This document shows positions 8,545 through 16,800 of a DNA stretch of 45,956 nucleotides, piece by piece; positions within the stretch are counted from its first letter, which is position 1; the number at the start of each line of letters is the position of its first letter. The translations under genes were made by a program, and so were the position numbers. The notes under the pieces are model-generated. The model ran no database searches and was not told the origin of the DNA. It saw nothing but the letters and a program-made list of their open reading frames with translations. This DNA comes from Acidobacteriota bacterium (lineage in GTDB: Bacteria > Acidobacteriota > Thermoanaerobaculia > Thermoanaerobaculales > Sulfomarinibacteraceae), in contig JAADFN010000025.1 in NCBI GenBank assembly GCA_013152895.1, forward strand, positions 1 through 45,956. The letters run 5' to 3'.

Positions 8545-9449
8545 ACGCCCCCGCCATGAATCATGGCCCACGCCGATGGGAGCAAGCTCGCATCGAGTCC
8601 GTCTTGCCCCTGGCACGCGGGCGCCGGGAGATCCGGCAACCTCTGAATCATCGCCCGTTCCAGCATCCAACCATCGACTATATCCGGCCTCATGCCCCCC
8701 TCGGCGGCACACAGGACCGAGATTTCCCCTTCGACCTTCAGGCGTTCACGCAGGTACATCATCGTCAGGTTGAGCTCCCCCGCCACGATCGCTTCGAGCG
8801 GCCTTCCCTGGGGCAACCACTTGGTCCTAAGCAGCTCGATGCGCCCCGTCCGGGTCACCAGGATCGACAGGACGGCGCGGTCGAGATGAACGATCATCGC
8901 CGTTTCAAGAGACTGGGGGACCGCCGCCGAGAGGGCGAACACGCGGGGTGTCACCACCGCCGGCTGCATCCCGGCATCTTCAAATGCGGCCTCCAGCTCG
9001 GCGCAGGCACGATCGAGCACCGCGACGCACACCAGCCTCACTCCATCGTGACCGGAGCGGACCGGGACAACGTCGATCCGAAGCTCCTCCGGCCGCACGG
9101 GCAGCACTTTCTTCAGCCGCCACCTCACGACCTCATCGAGGTCGGCCCGGCGGCGCGGCGGCGTGTCAAGCTCGAGGAGATGGACGCGCACCCATCCCGT
9201 GGGAACGATGACCGTCGGACGGCGTGTCCCGCGCACCTGTTCCTGGAGGCTGGCCAGCAGCGGCTTCAAACGTTCCCGGTCGACCGTCTGCAGGCCCACG
9301 GGGCCAACACCGAGAATCCCAGGCTCCAGAAAGGCGCCCGCACACACGTCCTCCTCCTTCCTGTCGTGGCTGAGCACCGCCAGGCCATCCTCCGCAAGGG
9401 ACCAGGCGGTCCGTGGAGGGGGGGTCGTGAGAAACCGTTCCCATCTCAT
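8541..9449 (-). CDS. pilM: PilM-like actin-fold assembly protein
   Basis: A 302-residue cytoplasmic protein with the weak actin-like pattern of PilM/GspL: early beta strands (TAWSLAEDGLAVLSH), the segment PTVIVPTGWVRVHLLELDTPP, and EVVRWRLKKVLPVRPEELRIDVVPV, which corresponds to the PilM region following the first actin subdomain. Lower similarity than its neighbours and slightly short for PilM (about 350), so it may be a divergent or GspL-cytoplasmic-domain-like form. Position directly upstream of pilN and the ATGA overlaps on both sides support the assignment. It should recruit PilN and couple to the GspE motor. Confidence 0.75.
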   Translation of the reverse strand: MRWERFLTTPPPRTAWSLAEDGLAVLSHDRKEEDVCAGAFLEPGILGVGPVGLQTVDRERLKPLLASLQEQVRGTRRPTVIVPTGWVRVHLLELDTPPRRRADLDEVVRWRLKKVLPVRPEELRIDVVPVRSGHDGVRLVCVAVLDRACAELEAAFEDAGMQPAVVTPRVFALSAAVPQSLETAMIVHLDRAVLSILVTRTGRIELLRTKWLPQGRPLEAIVAGELNLTMMYLRERLKVEGEISVLCAAEGGMRPDIVDGWMLERAMIQRLPDLPAPACQGQDGLDASLLPSAWAMIHGGGV

Positions 9450-11089
9450 TCGACGAACGTCACCTTGTTGACCTCGCGCAGGGTCGTCTCCCCCGCGAAG
9501 ACTTTTTGCAGCGCGATTTCCCTGAGGAACCGCATCCCCTCCGCCTTGGCGGCCCGCTTGATCTCCGCCGCCGACCGCCGCTGCATGATCAGCTCACGGA
9601 TGTTGTCGGAGAGGTTCAAGAGCTCCGAGATGGCACACCGTCCCAAGAAGCCGGTTCCGTTACACTCGACGCATCCCGCCCCCTCGTAGAACGTGAAATC
9701 GGCGTACTGATCCGGCTCCAGCCCCGATTCTTCCAGGAGATCTGGATCAACGTGGACCGGGCGCCTGCACTGGTTGCAGATCTTGCGGACGAGACGTTGG
9801 GCCAGCACGCAGTTGAGCGCCGAAACAAAGTTGTAGAGATCGACTTTCATGTTGAGAAACCGTCCGAGCACGTCGACCACGTTGTTTGCGTGCACGGTCG
9901 TGAACACGAGGTGCCCGGTCAAGGCGGACTGGACCGCGATCTGCGCCGTTTCGGCATCGCGGATCTCACCAATCATGATCTTGTCAGGGTCGTGCCGGAG
10001 GATGGAGCGCAGGCCGCGCGCGAAGGTCAGTCCCTTCTTCTCGTTGACCGGGATCTGGGTGATGCCGCGAAGCTGGTACTCCACGGGATCCTCGATCGTG
10101 ATGATCTTGTCTTCGGAGCTGACGATCTCGGAAAGACATGCGTACAGCGTTGTCGTTTTCCCGGAGCCAGTCGGACCGGTGACCAGGACCATGCCGTACG
10201 GCTCGCGGATGAACTTCCTCAACTGCCGCTTGGTCTCCTCGTCGAAGCCGAGGACGTCGAGGCTCAGCGTTTTGAACTCGGCGTTGGCCGATTCCTTGTC
10301 GAGAATCCTGATCACCGCATCTTCGCCGTGCACGGTGGGCATGATCGACACGCGGAAATCGATCGTTCTTCCCGAGAACCTGACCTTGAAGCGGCCGTCC
10401 TGGGGAATCCGTTTCTCGGCGATATCGAGCTCCGACATCACCTTGATCCGGCTAATAATCGTGGAATGGTGGCGCTTGTCGATCGGCTCCATCGCCTGGT
10501 AGAGCACCCCGTCGATCCGGTACTTGACCACGACCTCGCGATCGCGGGTCTCGATATGGATGTCGGAGGCGCGGCGTTGAATCGCGTTGAAGAGGATCGA
10601 GTCGACCAGGCGGATCATCGGCGACGCATCCGCCGTGATGCGGTCGATCGACAGGACCTCTTCCCCGTCCTCCGCCTCCTGGACGAGCTGCATCCGGAAA
10701 CCCTCGGTCGCCTCGTCGAGCACCCGTTGGGTCGACTCCGACTTTTCGAGGATGTCGGAGATACGGTGAGCCGGTCCAACCGACAGCTCGAGCGGGCGCG
10801 CGAGAATCATCTCCAGCTCGTTGACCATCACGACGTCCGAAGGATCCGCCATCACGACCTGCAACACTCCGTCGACCGCCCGCATCGGAACGAACTGGTA
10901 CCTCAGCATCGTCTCGACGGGGATCGTCCTGAAAAGATCGGGGTCCACGTGAAACTCATCCAGAGGATCGAACGGGAGGCCGAGCTTCTGCGCAAGCTCC
11001 TGGGCTGCAGCAAGGCCTTCGTCCTGGTGGACGCTGGCCTCCGAGCTCAGCATAGCGACAGCTCTGTCAAGATCTCGATCGTCGGTCAT
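9446..11089 (-). CDS. gspE: Secretion/pilus assembly ATPase GspE/PilB
   Basis: Hexameric cytoplasmic ATPase that powers pseudopilus extension. In the 547-residue protein residues about 35-140 are the N1E-type domain. The catalytic core has Walker A GPTGSGKTT at 305-313, an Asp box (IITIEDPVEYQL), Walker B IMIGEIRD at 371-378 and the His box (TGHLVFTTVHANN). The tetracysteine zinc module C438/C441 ... C473/C476 is intact. All catalytic residues are present and length is normal. ATG at 11089; the stop overlaps pilM by 4 bases, and gspF ends 9 bases upstream. Confidence 0.96.
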   Translation of the reverse strand: MTDDRDLDRAVAMLSSEASVHQDEGLAAAQELAQKLGLPFDPLDEFHVDPDLFRTIPVETMLRYQFVPMRAVDGVLQVVMADPSDVVMVNELEMILARPLELSVGPAHRISDILEKSESTQRVLDEATEGFRMQLVQEAEDGEEVLSIDRITADASPMIRLVDSILFNAIQRRASDIHIETRDREVVVKYRIDGVLYQAMEPIDKRHHSTIISRIKVMSELDIAEKRIPQDGRFKVRFSGRTIDFRVSIMPTVHGEDAVIRILDKESANAEFKTLSLDVLGFDEETKRQLRKFIREPYGMVLVTGPTGSGKTTTLYACLSEIVSSEDKIITIEDPVEYQLRGITQIPVNEKKGLTFARGLRSILRHDPDKIMIGEIRDAETAQIAVQSALTGHLVFTTVHANNVVDVLGRFLNMKVDLYNFVSALNCVLAQRLVRKICNQCRRPVHVDPDLLEESGLEPDQYADFTFYEGAGCVECNGTGFLGRCAISELLNLSDNIRELIMQRRSAAEIKRAAKAEGMRFLREIALQKVFAGETTLREVNKVTFVE

Positions 11090-11098
11090 GATGCTCCC

Positions 11099-12307
11099 TC
11101 ATCGCATCCGGCTCGCCATGGTCAACAGAGGATAATAGACTGACAGAAGCAAACCTGCCACAACCACGCCCATGAACACCAGTACCGCCGGCTCCATCAG
11201 GGTAACGATCCTGTTGAGAACAAAGTCGATCTCTTCATCGATAAACTCCGACGTGGTGGTCAACAGCTCGGCGAGAGCGCCCGTCGATTCCCCCACACGC
11301 ATCATCGCCAGCGCCAGCGGTGGGGCCAACCCCGTCTTCTCGATCGAATCCGATAGCGATTGTCCCTCCCTGACCTCGGGCACACAGCCCAGGAGACGCT
11401 CGGAGACGTAGCCGTTGCTGACCGACGTCGATGCGGTTTCCAGCGCCGGCACCATGGGCAACCCCCCGGCCAGCATCACGCCCAGGGACCTGGTGAACTG
11501 TGACAGCGCAACCATGTGGACCAGCCGCCCGACGATCGGAATTTTCAGCTTGAGACGGTCGATCGTCCGGCGGCCGCGCGACGTTCTCGCCCACAAACGC
11601 GCGCCCCAAACGATCCCGATGACCCCGCCCACAATGAACACGACATCGTCGTGCATGGTTTTGGCCAGGGAGATCACGATCCGTGTCGGAAGCGGCAGCT
11701 CGGCGCCCATCTGGGCGTAAAAATCGGTAAAGTTCGGGATCACGTACGTCATCAGGAGAAAGACCAGGCCGATGGCAAGCACGATCAGCACCGCCGGATA
11801 CGTCAGGGCGCCGACGATCTTCTTGCGGGCCGATTCCATCAGCTTCTGATACGCCGTGAACCGCTCCAGCATCCCGTCGAGGTCTCCCGAGCGTTCTCCG
11901 GCGCGGAGCGTGTTGGCATACAGTGGGGGAAAGGCATCCCCCATCGAGCGGAAGGCGTCCGACAGCGAGATCCCGGTCGTCACCTGCTGGTATACCTTGT
12001 TCAAAACCGCTTTGAAGTGGGGGTTCGTTTGCTGAGCTGCCAGCAGCTCGAGCGACTGAGCCAGCGGGAGGCCGGCGCGTACGAGCGTCCTGAGCTGCGT
12101 ATTGAAGATCATGAAATCCTGGTTTGGAATCTTCTCCCGCTTGCCGAAGAATGGGAGACGAAGCCGCAGCCGCGGGGCCGCGATCGAGAAGACGTGGAAG
12201 CCCTCGGTCTCCAGCTCGCGCCTGAGGGCGTCGGCGGAGAGCGCAATTCTCTTCTGCTCCACCACCGATCCATCCGGCCTCCCGAGACGGCAGACGAACT
12301 GCGGCAT
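11099..12307 (-). CDS. gspF: Inner-membrane platform protein GspF/PilC
   Basis: A 402-residue polytopic protein. Two tandem T2SSF domains are visible: the first opens QDFMIFNTQLRTLVRAGLPLAQSLELL and the second has LSQFTRSLGVMLAGGLPMVPALE. Each is followed by the helix/GLAPPLALAMMRVGE-type core, with transmembrane segments near residues 165-190, 215-235 and 370-395. It anchors the GspE ATPase at the inner membrane and is thought to move pseudopilin subunits into the growing fibre. Full-length and well conserved. ATG at 12307; a 46-base gap separates it from the frameshifted gene upstream. Confidence 0.95.
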   Translation of the reverse strand: MPQFVCRLGRPDGSVVEQKRIALSADALRRELETEGFHVFSIAAPRLRLRLPFFGKREKIPNQDFMIFNTQLRTLVRAGLPLAQSLELLAAQQTNPHFKAVLNKVYQQVTTGISLSDAFRSMGDAFPPLYANTLRAGERSGDLDGMLERFTAYQKLMESARKKIVGALTYPAVLIVLAIGLVFLLMTYVIPNFTDFYAQMGAELPLPTRIVISLAKTMHDDVVFIVGGVIGIVWGARLWARTSRGRRTIDRLKLKIPIVGRLVHMVALSQFTRSLGVMLAGGLPMVPALETASTSVSNGYVSERLLGCVPEVREGQSLSDSIEKTGLAPPLALAMMRVGESTGALAELLTTTSEFIDEEIDFVLNRIVTLMEPAVLVFMGVVVAGLLLSVYYPLLTMASRMR

Positions 12308-12353
12308 CAGCCCACCGTTCCCTGGCGTACAGGAAGCGCTTTCAACAGAAGGA

Positions 12354-13135
12354 TCAACGCTTTCTGGCTGTGCTCATCGGGGCCAGGACGATCCTCTGCG
12401 AGGGAGAGAGGATAACGTTGCTCCGCAGCACCTCGACCTCGACCGTCCGTCCGTTGTGGACACGGCTCGCTGTCAAGCTGAGGTTCTCGAGCACGACACG
12501 GTGTACGCGCAGGAGCGCCCGGAGCAGGCTGGCCCCTCCCAGCTTCCATGCCATCAGCATGTCGTTGGCACCGAGCGCCGGTATCGGGGTCGCCGATTTG
12601 ACGTTGGTCCTGCCCCCCTGTGTTTTCACCTCGAGGGTCACCGGCGCCCCGGTTCCCAACCGCCTCGCTAGGGCGCGGGCCCGGAGCCGGTACCCGCCCC
12701 CCAGATCCGCCTCGATTGGTCCGGGCTGATCCCACTCGAGCACCGTGCTGGCCAGAACCCCGCCTTGAAGTGGAACATTCGCATGATCCTCGGATCGAGA
12801 GCCGGAGCGGCGGCGCCGCGCTTGGCGGGATGGTTGGTCGCCTCCAGAAGCCGCACCTGGACCCGGTAGACCGGGGGCGTGACATCCACCTCCTTGAGCA
12901 CCTCGGTAATCATGCGAACCGTCGCCGGCGTATCTTGAACCGTGAGCACCGAGGTCCGCGGATGAACCGTCAGACTTCCCTGAGCCGAGAGCAAGCCCTG
13001 AACGACCTGGCTGACCTCGGTGACGGAACGGTGTTTGAGATGGAAGGTCCTGACGACGGACTCCGAAGCCGCCCACGAGACGGCCACGGCGCCAAAGAGC
13101 ACACAGACAACGATCGCGAAGATCCTGCGCATCAT
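12354..13135 (-). pseudogene. Secretin-N0/STN-like exported protein, interrupted by a single-base frameshift
   Basis: The first part, from ATGATG at 13135, encodes a signal peptide (MMRRIFAIVVCVLFGAVAVSWA), then a secretin N0/STN-like domain (SVTEVSQVVQGLLSAQGSLTVHP and SVLTVQDTPATVRMITEVLKEVD). Around the C-run at 12758-12761 the coding signal moves to another frame, which continues LASTVLEWDQPGPIEADLGGGYR through RIVLAPMSTARKR to the TGA at 12354. One extra base in the run would restore a single 260-codon protein. Sequencing error or a real recent mutation cannot be told apart here. It sits between the anti-sigma factor (stop immediately before the start) and gspF, so it probably assists secretin or pseudopilus assembly. 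Confidence 0.75.
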
Positions 13136-13642
13136 CTAAAGCTCCATACCCGGATTGACCACGTAGGTCACGGCCAGGTCGTTGCCGCGTACCGCGAACT
13201 GATAGATCCGAACGTGATCGTTGGGCATCTCGACGTCGATTTCCGGCGCCGGCGCCGCAACGTGGATCCGGGATGCGGCCGACGGGACGGCGGCACGGCC
13301 GGCCTCGGAACCCACCTGGGCGCGCCACAGGAGCCCACCACCCAGGATGACAACGACAGCGGCAGCGGCGGCCAACCACCGCCGGCTGCGTACGTGAAGC
13401 CGGTGCACGAGGCTGTCCCTGTGAATCAGGCTCCTGACGCCCTGTGCACAGGCGGACACGGCCCCGGCGTCCGGAAGACGCTTCGGCAAGGCTGCAAACA
13501 TCAGCGTGGGCTCCTTGGCGAGCGCCCGCTCCCGGCACGCCGGGCACCCCGCCATGTGCTCCCGCCACGCGTCCCGATCCCCACCGTCGAGGCGATCCGC
13601 GAGGTACTCATCGATCAACGCCACAAATCGATCGCAGTTCAT
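13136..13642 (-). CDS. Zinc-finger anti-sigma factor (membrane-anchored)
   Basis: A 168-residue protein opening MNCDRFVALIDEYLADRL with the anti-sigma zinc motif H29-x3-C33-x2-C36 (HMAGCPAC). A transmembrane helix lies at about 88-107 (WLAAAAAVVVILGGGLLW) and the rest is a periplasmic tail. Such proteins hold the cognate ECF sigma factor inactive until an envelope signal releases it. The gene starts 1 base after the sigma factor stop and its stop directly abuts the next gene. This makes the secretion operon a plausible target, or cargo, of an envelope-sensing circuit. Confidence 0.85.
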   Translation of the reverse strand: MNCDRFVALIDEYLADRLDGGDRDAWREHMAGCPACRERALAKEPTLMFAALPKRLPDAGAVSACAQGVRSLIHRDSLVHRLHVRSRRWLAAAAAVVVILGGGLLWRAQVGSEAGRAAVPSAASRIHVAAPAPEIDVEMPNDHVRIYQFAVRGNDLAVTYVVNPGMEL

Positions 13643-13643
13643 G

Positions 13644-14279
13644 TCAGCCCCTCCCGTTCCCGGGCAGGTACTCCGGAAACCTCCGCTCGAGCTCCCTCTT
13701 CAGAGCCCGGCGGGCATGGAAGATATGGTTGCGGACGGTGGCAGCCGAGCACCCCAGCACCCGAGCCACCTCCGACGTGTCGAGACCCTCGACCTCGCGA
13801 AGGATGAAAGCGGCCCGTTGCTGGGGGCTCAGGCAGCTCACGAGCCGGTTGAGCACCTGCTCCACCTCCCGTTCGCTGGCCAGCGCGGCCGAGCCGCCCA
13901 GAGCGGGCGCCGGACGCAGCCAGACCGCCCCGCCCTCGTGGTGGGCGCGTTCCCGGCTCGACCGGGCGCGAATGACATCGATCGTTAAATTGGTGGCGAT
14001 CCGGTAGACCCACGTTGAAAAGCTCCATCTGCGGTCGTACTTCCCCAACCGCTGCCACGCTCGAAGCCATACCATCTGGACCACGTCCCACGCTTCCTCC
14101 TCATCGCCCAGCATCCGAGAAACGATGCGATGCAACCCTCCCGAATATCGTTGGACGAGGGCGCCGAACGCCCCCTCGTCGCCGTTCCTCGCCGCCTCGG
14201 CAAGCTCGCGATCATCCATCGGCTTGTGCTCCCGGCCCTCGCGGCGTGCAACAACAATTTTCAGACGGTTCTTCGCCAT
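13644..14279 (-). CDS. ECF-family RNA polymerase sigma factor
   Basis: A 211-residue protein with region 2 (ALVQRYSGGLHRIVSRMLGD, EEEAWDVVQMVWLRAW, FSTWVYRIATNLTIDVIR) and region 4 helix-turn-helix (LSPQQRAAFILREVEGLDTSEVARVLGCSAATVRNHIFHAR). It should direct transcription of a small regulon controlled by the adjacent anti-sigma factor, possibly including its own operon. ATG at 14279 has a GGAAGGGG stretch just upstream; ATG at 14219 (MDDRELAEAA) is a shorter alternative that still keeps region 2 whole. First gene of the minus-strand operon. Confidence 0.92.
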   Translation of the reverse strand: MAKNRLKIVVARREGREHKPMDDRELAEAARNGDEGAFGALVQRYSGGLHRIVSRMLGDEEEAWDVVQMVWLRAWQRLGKYDRRWSFSTWVYRIATNLTIDVIRARSSRERAHHEGGAVWLRPAPALGGSAALASEREVEQVLNRLVSCLSPQQRAAFILREVEGLDTSEVARVLGCSAATVRNHIFHARRALKRELERRFPEYLPGNGRG

Positions 14280-14619
14280 CGCCCCTTCCTCTTCTTCCTC
14301 TGCTCAATACGGAGCAAACACTCCGGGCGTTGAGGCAGGGACCGCCATCGTACCACCGGATCACGCCGGTCTCCCGGCACATCGACACCCGGGAAGGTCG
14401 GGTTGTGGCAGGGGATGCGGTCAACGGATAACCGGGAACGGTCCCGCGCGCGGCGCGAGGCCGGTCCGCAACGAGATGAGCGGCCATTCCGCCCGGAGAC
14501 CGTCGAGAGGCCGAGCGCAGGCTGCTCGGCCCGGTATCCTGCGAGGGTACGTGGCCGAGCACGGCTCCGGGCCACGGTACAATGGCCGCGTGTGCAGCGG
14601 GAAACGAAGGGAAAACGCC
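14280..14619. other. Divergent intergenic region with imperfect inverted repeat
   Basis: This 340-base gap separates the sigma factor operon (leftwards) from the selenoprotein gene (rightwards). It holds an imperfect dyad at 14303-14334: arms CTCAA and TTGAG outside, CGGAG and CTCCG inside, centred on CAAACA. This dyad lies 24-55 bases upstream of the sigma factor start and could be an operator or a leader hairpin; that is inference. A TACAAT hexamer at 14578-14583 could be a -10 element for the selenoprotein gene, but no convincing -35 goes with it. I see no credible gene in the stretch. Confidence 0.4.
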
Positions 14620-14865
14620 GTGCGAATCATCATCGAATACTGCGTCGTGTGAAATTACAAGCCCCGGGCCGCCAGTTTGGCGGCCGAGATCGAACGGCAG
14701 CTGGGGGAGGACGTCGAGATCGTGCGCGGCAGCACCGGCGCGTTCAACGTCATCGTCGATGATCGCCTGATCTTCTCGAAACATCAAAGTGGGCGTTTCC
14801 CCGATTCCGGTGAGATCATCGCCACGATCCGGCGGATGGCTGGAGACGCTCACCCCTCGTCATGA
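14620..14865 (+). CDS. SelW-like (Rdx family) selenoprotein, in-frame TGA read as selenocysteine
   Basis: GTG at 14620 starts VRIIIEYCVV, then TGA (14650-14652), then NYKPRAASLAAEIERQL and on to the TGA stop at 14863. With the TGA read as Sec the protein has 81 residues and a redox motif C8-x-x-U11, exactly where SelW/Rdx proteins carry CxxC or CxxU in a thioredoxin-like fold. The remainder fits the family: VEIVRGSTGAFNVIVDD, LIFSKHQSGRFPDSGEI. An AAGGG stretch lies about 9 bases before the GTG. A hairpin fitting the bacterial SECIS rules follows the TGA. Without Sec, translation would end after 10 residues. The role is probably a small thiol/selenol oxidoreductase. No Sec synthesis genes are in the window. 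The 3' end overlaps the convergent nuclease gene by 16 bases. Confidence 0.85.
14667..14685 (+). promoter_or_regulatory. Bacterial SECIS-like hairpin
   Basis: Perfect 7-bp stem (GGCCGCC at 14667-14673 with GGCGGCC at 14679-14685) and a five-base loop AGTTT. The loop begins 21 bases after the in-frame TGA and has G as its second base. Published bSECIS models ask for a small apical loop with a G among its first two bases at roughly 16-37 bases from the UGA, so this element qualifies. It would be bound by SelB to deliver Sec-tRNA. It lies inside the coding sequence, as bacterial SECIS elements do. Confidence 0.75.
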
Positions 14866-15818
14866 TCCAGCCGGCGGCGGTACACGTACCGCTCCAAGAT
14901 CGGCGAGTAGGCCGTCCACGCTTCCTGGGTCTCTCCCCCATCGTGGATCGCCTGGAGCATGCCGGTGATCTTTGCGTCAAGATTATCGGTCATGTGGACG
15001 AGCAGGGCCTCCGGCGTCTTGGGGCGCCGCGGCGAGCCAAACGCGTATTCCCCGTGGTGCGCGAGCAGGATGTGGAGGAGCTGCCGCCTCGTCTCCGCGG
15101 GAAAGCTCTCGAGCTCCCCGATCTTGCGTTCGACGTAGAGCACTTCCATCGGCAGATGCCCGAGGAGGCGCCCGTCGTCCGTGTACTCGATCGAGGGACC
15201 AAGCTCCAGCTCCCAGATCTTCCCGAGATCGTGGAGCACGGCGCCGGCCACGACCAGATCGCGGTCAAGATGATAGTGTTCGGCGAGCATCTTGGCCGCG
15301 GTCGTCATCGAGACGGTGTGCTCGAGCAGGCCGGAGCGGAACGCGTGATGCATGGAGCGGGCCGCTGGCGCGGTGCGAAACCGTTGCGCAACGTCGGGGT
15401 CCGCGAAGATTCTCGAGAGGAGTTGCCGGAGATGCTCGTCGGCGATCCCCTCGATGAGCCCCGTCAACCGCTCCCACAGGATACCGGGGTCGATCTCGGA
15501 TGCGCGCACGAACATCGTCTCGTCGACCTGCTCCGGGGGGACTGCCTGTGCGTTACGAATCACGATCTGGAGCCGCTGGTTGTACTTCTGGACCTGTCCC
15601 TTGATGTGCACGACGCGACCGGGCCGGCACACAGCGGCGATGTTCTCGACGCCCTCCCAGACGAGCCCCGCGACCTGGCCCGTCCGGTCAGCCAGGCTCA
15701 ACGCAAGGTAGTTGCCGCCCCCACGCCGTTTCCGCACATCGGCAGAACGGACGACGTACGATTCGGCGACCTCGGTTCCAGGACGAAGATCCTTGATCCA
15801 CAGCCTGGCGTCAGCCAT
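14850..15818 (-). CDS. YhaM-like 3'-5' exoribonuclease (OB-fold plus HD domain)
   Basis: A 322-residue protein. Residues about 12-95 form an OB-fold nucleic-acid-binding domain (YLALSLADRTGQVAGLVWEG, VVHIKGQVQKYNQRLQIVI), and about 150-290 an HD hydrolase domain with H167, H196-D197 (AVLHDLGK) and a later LAHHGEYAFGSPRRPKTPEA segment. The combination and length are those of YhaM/CBF1-type 3'-5' exoribonucleases that trim single-stranded RNA or DNA in the cytoplasm. The start is 5 bases upstream of the surA stop and the 3' end overlaps the selenoprotein gene on the opposite strand. Confidence 0.88.
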   Translation of the reverse strand: MADARLWIKDLRPGTEVAESYVVRSADVRKRRGGGNYLALSLADRTGQVAGLVWEGVENIAAVCRPGRVVHIKGQVQKYNQRLQIVIRNAQAVPPEQVDETMFVRASEIDPGILWERLTGLIEGIADEHLRQLLSRIFADPDVAQRFRTAPAARSMHHAFRSGLLEHTVSMTTAAKMLAEHYHLDRDLVVAGAVLHDLGKIWELELGPSIEYTDDGRLLGHLPMEVLYVERKIGELESFPAETRRQLLHILLAHHGEYAFGSPRRPKTPEALLVHMTDNLDAKITGMLQAIHDGGETQEAWTAYSPILERYVYRRRLDHDEG

Positions 15819-16800
15819 CGGTCTCGCCCCGGAGAATCTTGTCCAGAAGGTCCTTGTGGATTTCCACGAGGTACTGCTTCTTCAGGCTATTGATCAATCC
15901 GTCCGTCTGTTCCTGGTACCTCTTGCGCGAGACTTCCCTCCGGATCTGTTCCTCGACCTTGGAAAACGGCTCATACCCCGCAGGCGTCCGCGTGACCAGG
16001 CGGATGACCTGAAACCCCCCAGCCGTTGGAATCGGGTCCGTGATCTGGCCGGCTTTCAGGCCCACGATCGCATCGCGAACCTCGGCGCGAAGATCCCCGA
16101 CGGGGATATCGCCCAGATCCTGGATCGCCACTCCGGCCAGGGTGGCCTCGGCCTTGAGATCGGCGCCGTTGCGAACGCGGCTCACCAGGCCCCGCACGCG
16201 GTTGATCACCTCCTGGCGGCCCTTCGCCGTATCCGACACGGGGAAGAACAGTTGCTCGAGGTGGACCTTCTCGGGCCTCCTCCACTTCGCCTTTTCCTTC
16301 TCGTAGACCTGCCGCAGCTCCTCGGTCGTGATCTGGCTTGGCTTGATCTCCGATTGGAGGACCCGTTGCGACAACATGTTCTGCCGGTACCGCTCGCGAA
16401 GCATCGCCTCCGTCAAGCCCGCGCTCTTGAGGGCTTCACGAAACGCCTGGTCGCTCGCCAGGTGATTACGCTTCTTGAGCGCCTCGATCGCCCGGTCGAT
16501 GTCCTTCTTGCTCACCGTGAGCTTCTTCTCCGTGGCGCGCTCCAGGAGAATGTCCTGCTCCACCATCGAGTTGAAGAGGTTGTGGGCAAACGTGTCGAAT
16601 TCCTTCGGCGTCAGTCTCTTGGGGAGCTGAGCCGCCTCTTGCGCCAGCCTCTTCTTGAAATCGCTGATCGTGATGATCCGATCGTTGATCCGCGCCAGGA
16701 TCCCTTCAACGAGGACTTTCTGACCCGCCCCGGCAACAGCTGTTCCCAACAGCATCACCACAACACTCATGAGTATCAACGCCTTACTTCTTCGAATCAT
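15811..16800 (-). CDS. SurA-like periplasmic peptidyl-prolyl isomerase/chaperone
   Basis: A 329-residue exported protein. Signal peptide MIRRSKALILMSVVVMLLGTAVAGA; SurA-type N-domain (VLVEGILARINDRIITISDFKKRL, about 30-150); one parvulin PPIC domain (about 175-265: EKVHLEQLFFPVSDT to GDIPVGDLRAEVRDAI, GGFQVIRLV); C-terminal helix (FSKVEEQIRREVSRKRYQEQ). It helps fold outer-membrane proteins, in keeping with the diderm envelope. ATG at 16800 was chosen because the signal peptide begins there. It overlaps the upstream ppiC-like gene by 17 bases and the downstream nuclease by 8. Confidence 0.88.
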   Translation of the reverse strand: MIRRSKALILMSVVVMLLGTAVAGAGQKVLVEGILARINDRIITISDFKKRLAQEAAQLPKRLTPKEFDTFAHNLFNSMVEQDILLERATEKKLTVSKKDIDRAIEALKKRNHLASDQAFREALKSAGLTEAMLRERYRQNMLSQRVLQSEIKPSQITTEELRQVYEKEKAKWRRPEKVHLEQLFFPVSDTAKGRQEVINRVRGLVSRVRNGADLKAEATLAGVAIQDLGDIPVGDLRAEVRDAIVGLKAGQITDPIPTAGGFQVIRLVTRTPAGYEPFSKVEEQIRREVSRKRYQEQTDGLINSLKKQYLVEIHKDLLDKILRGETDG

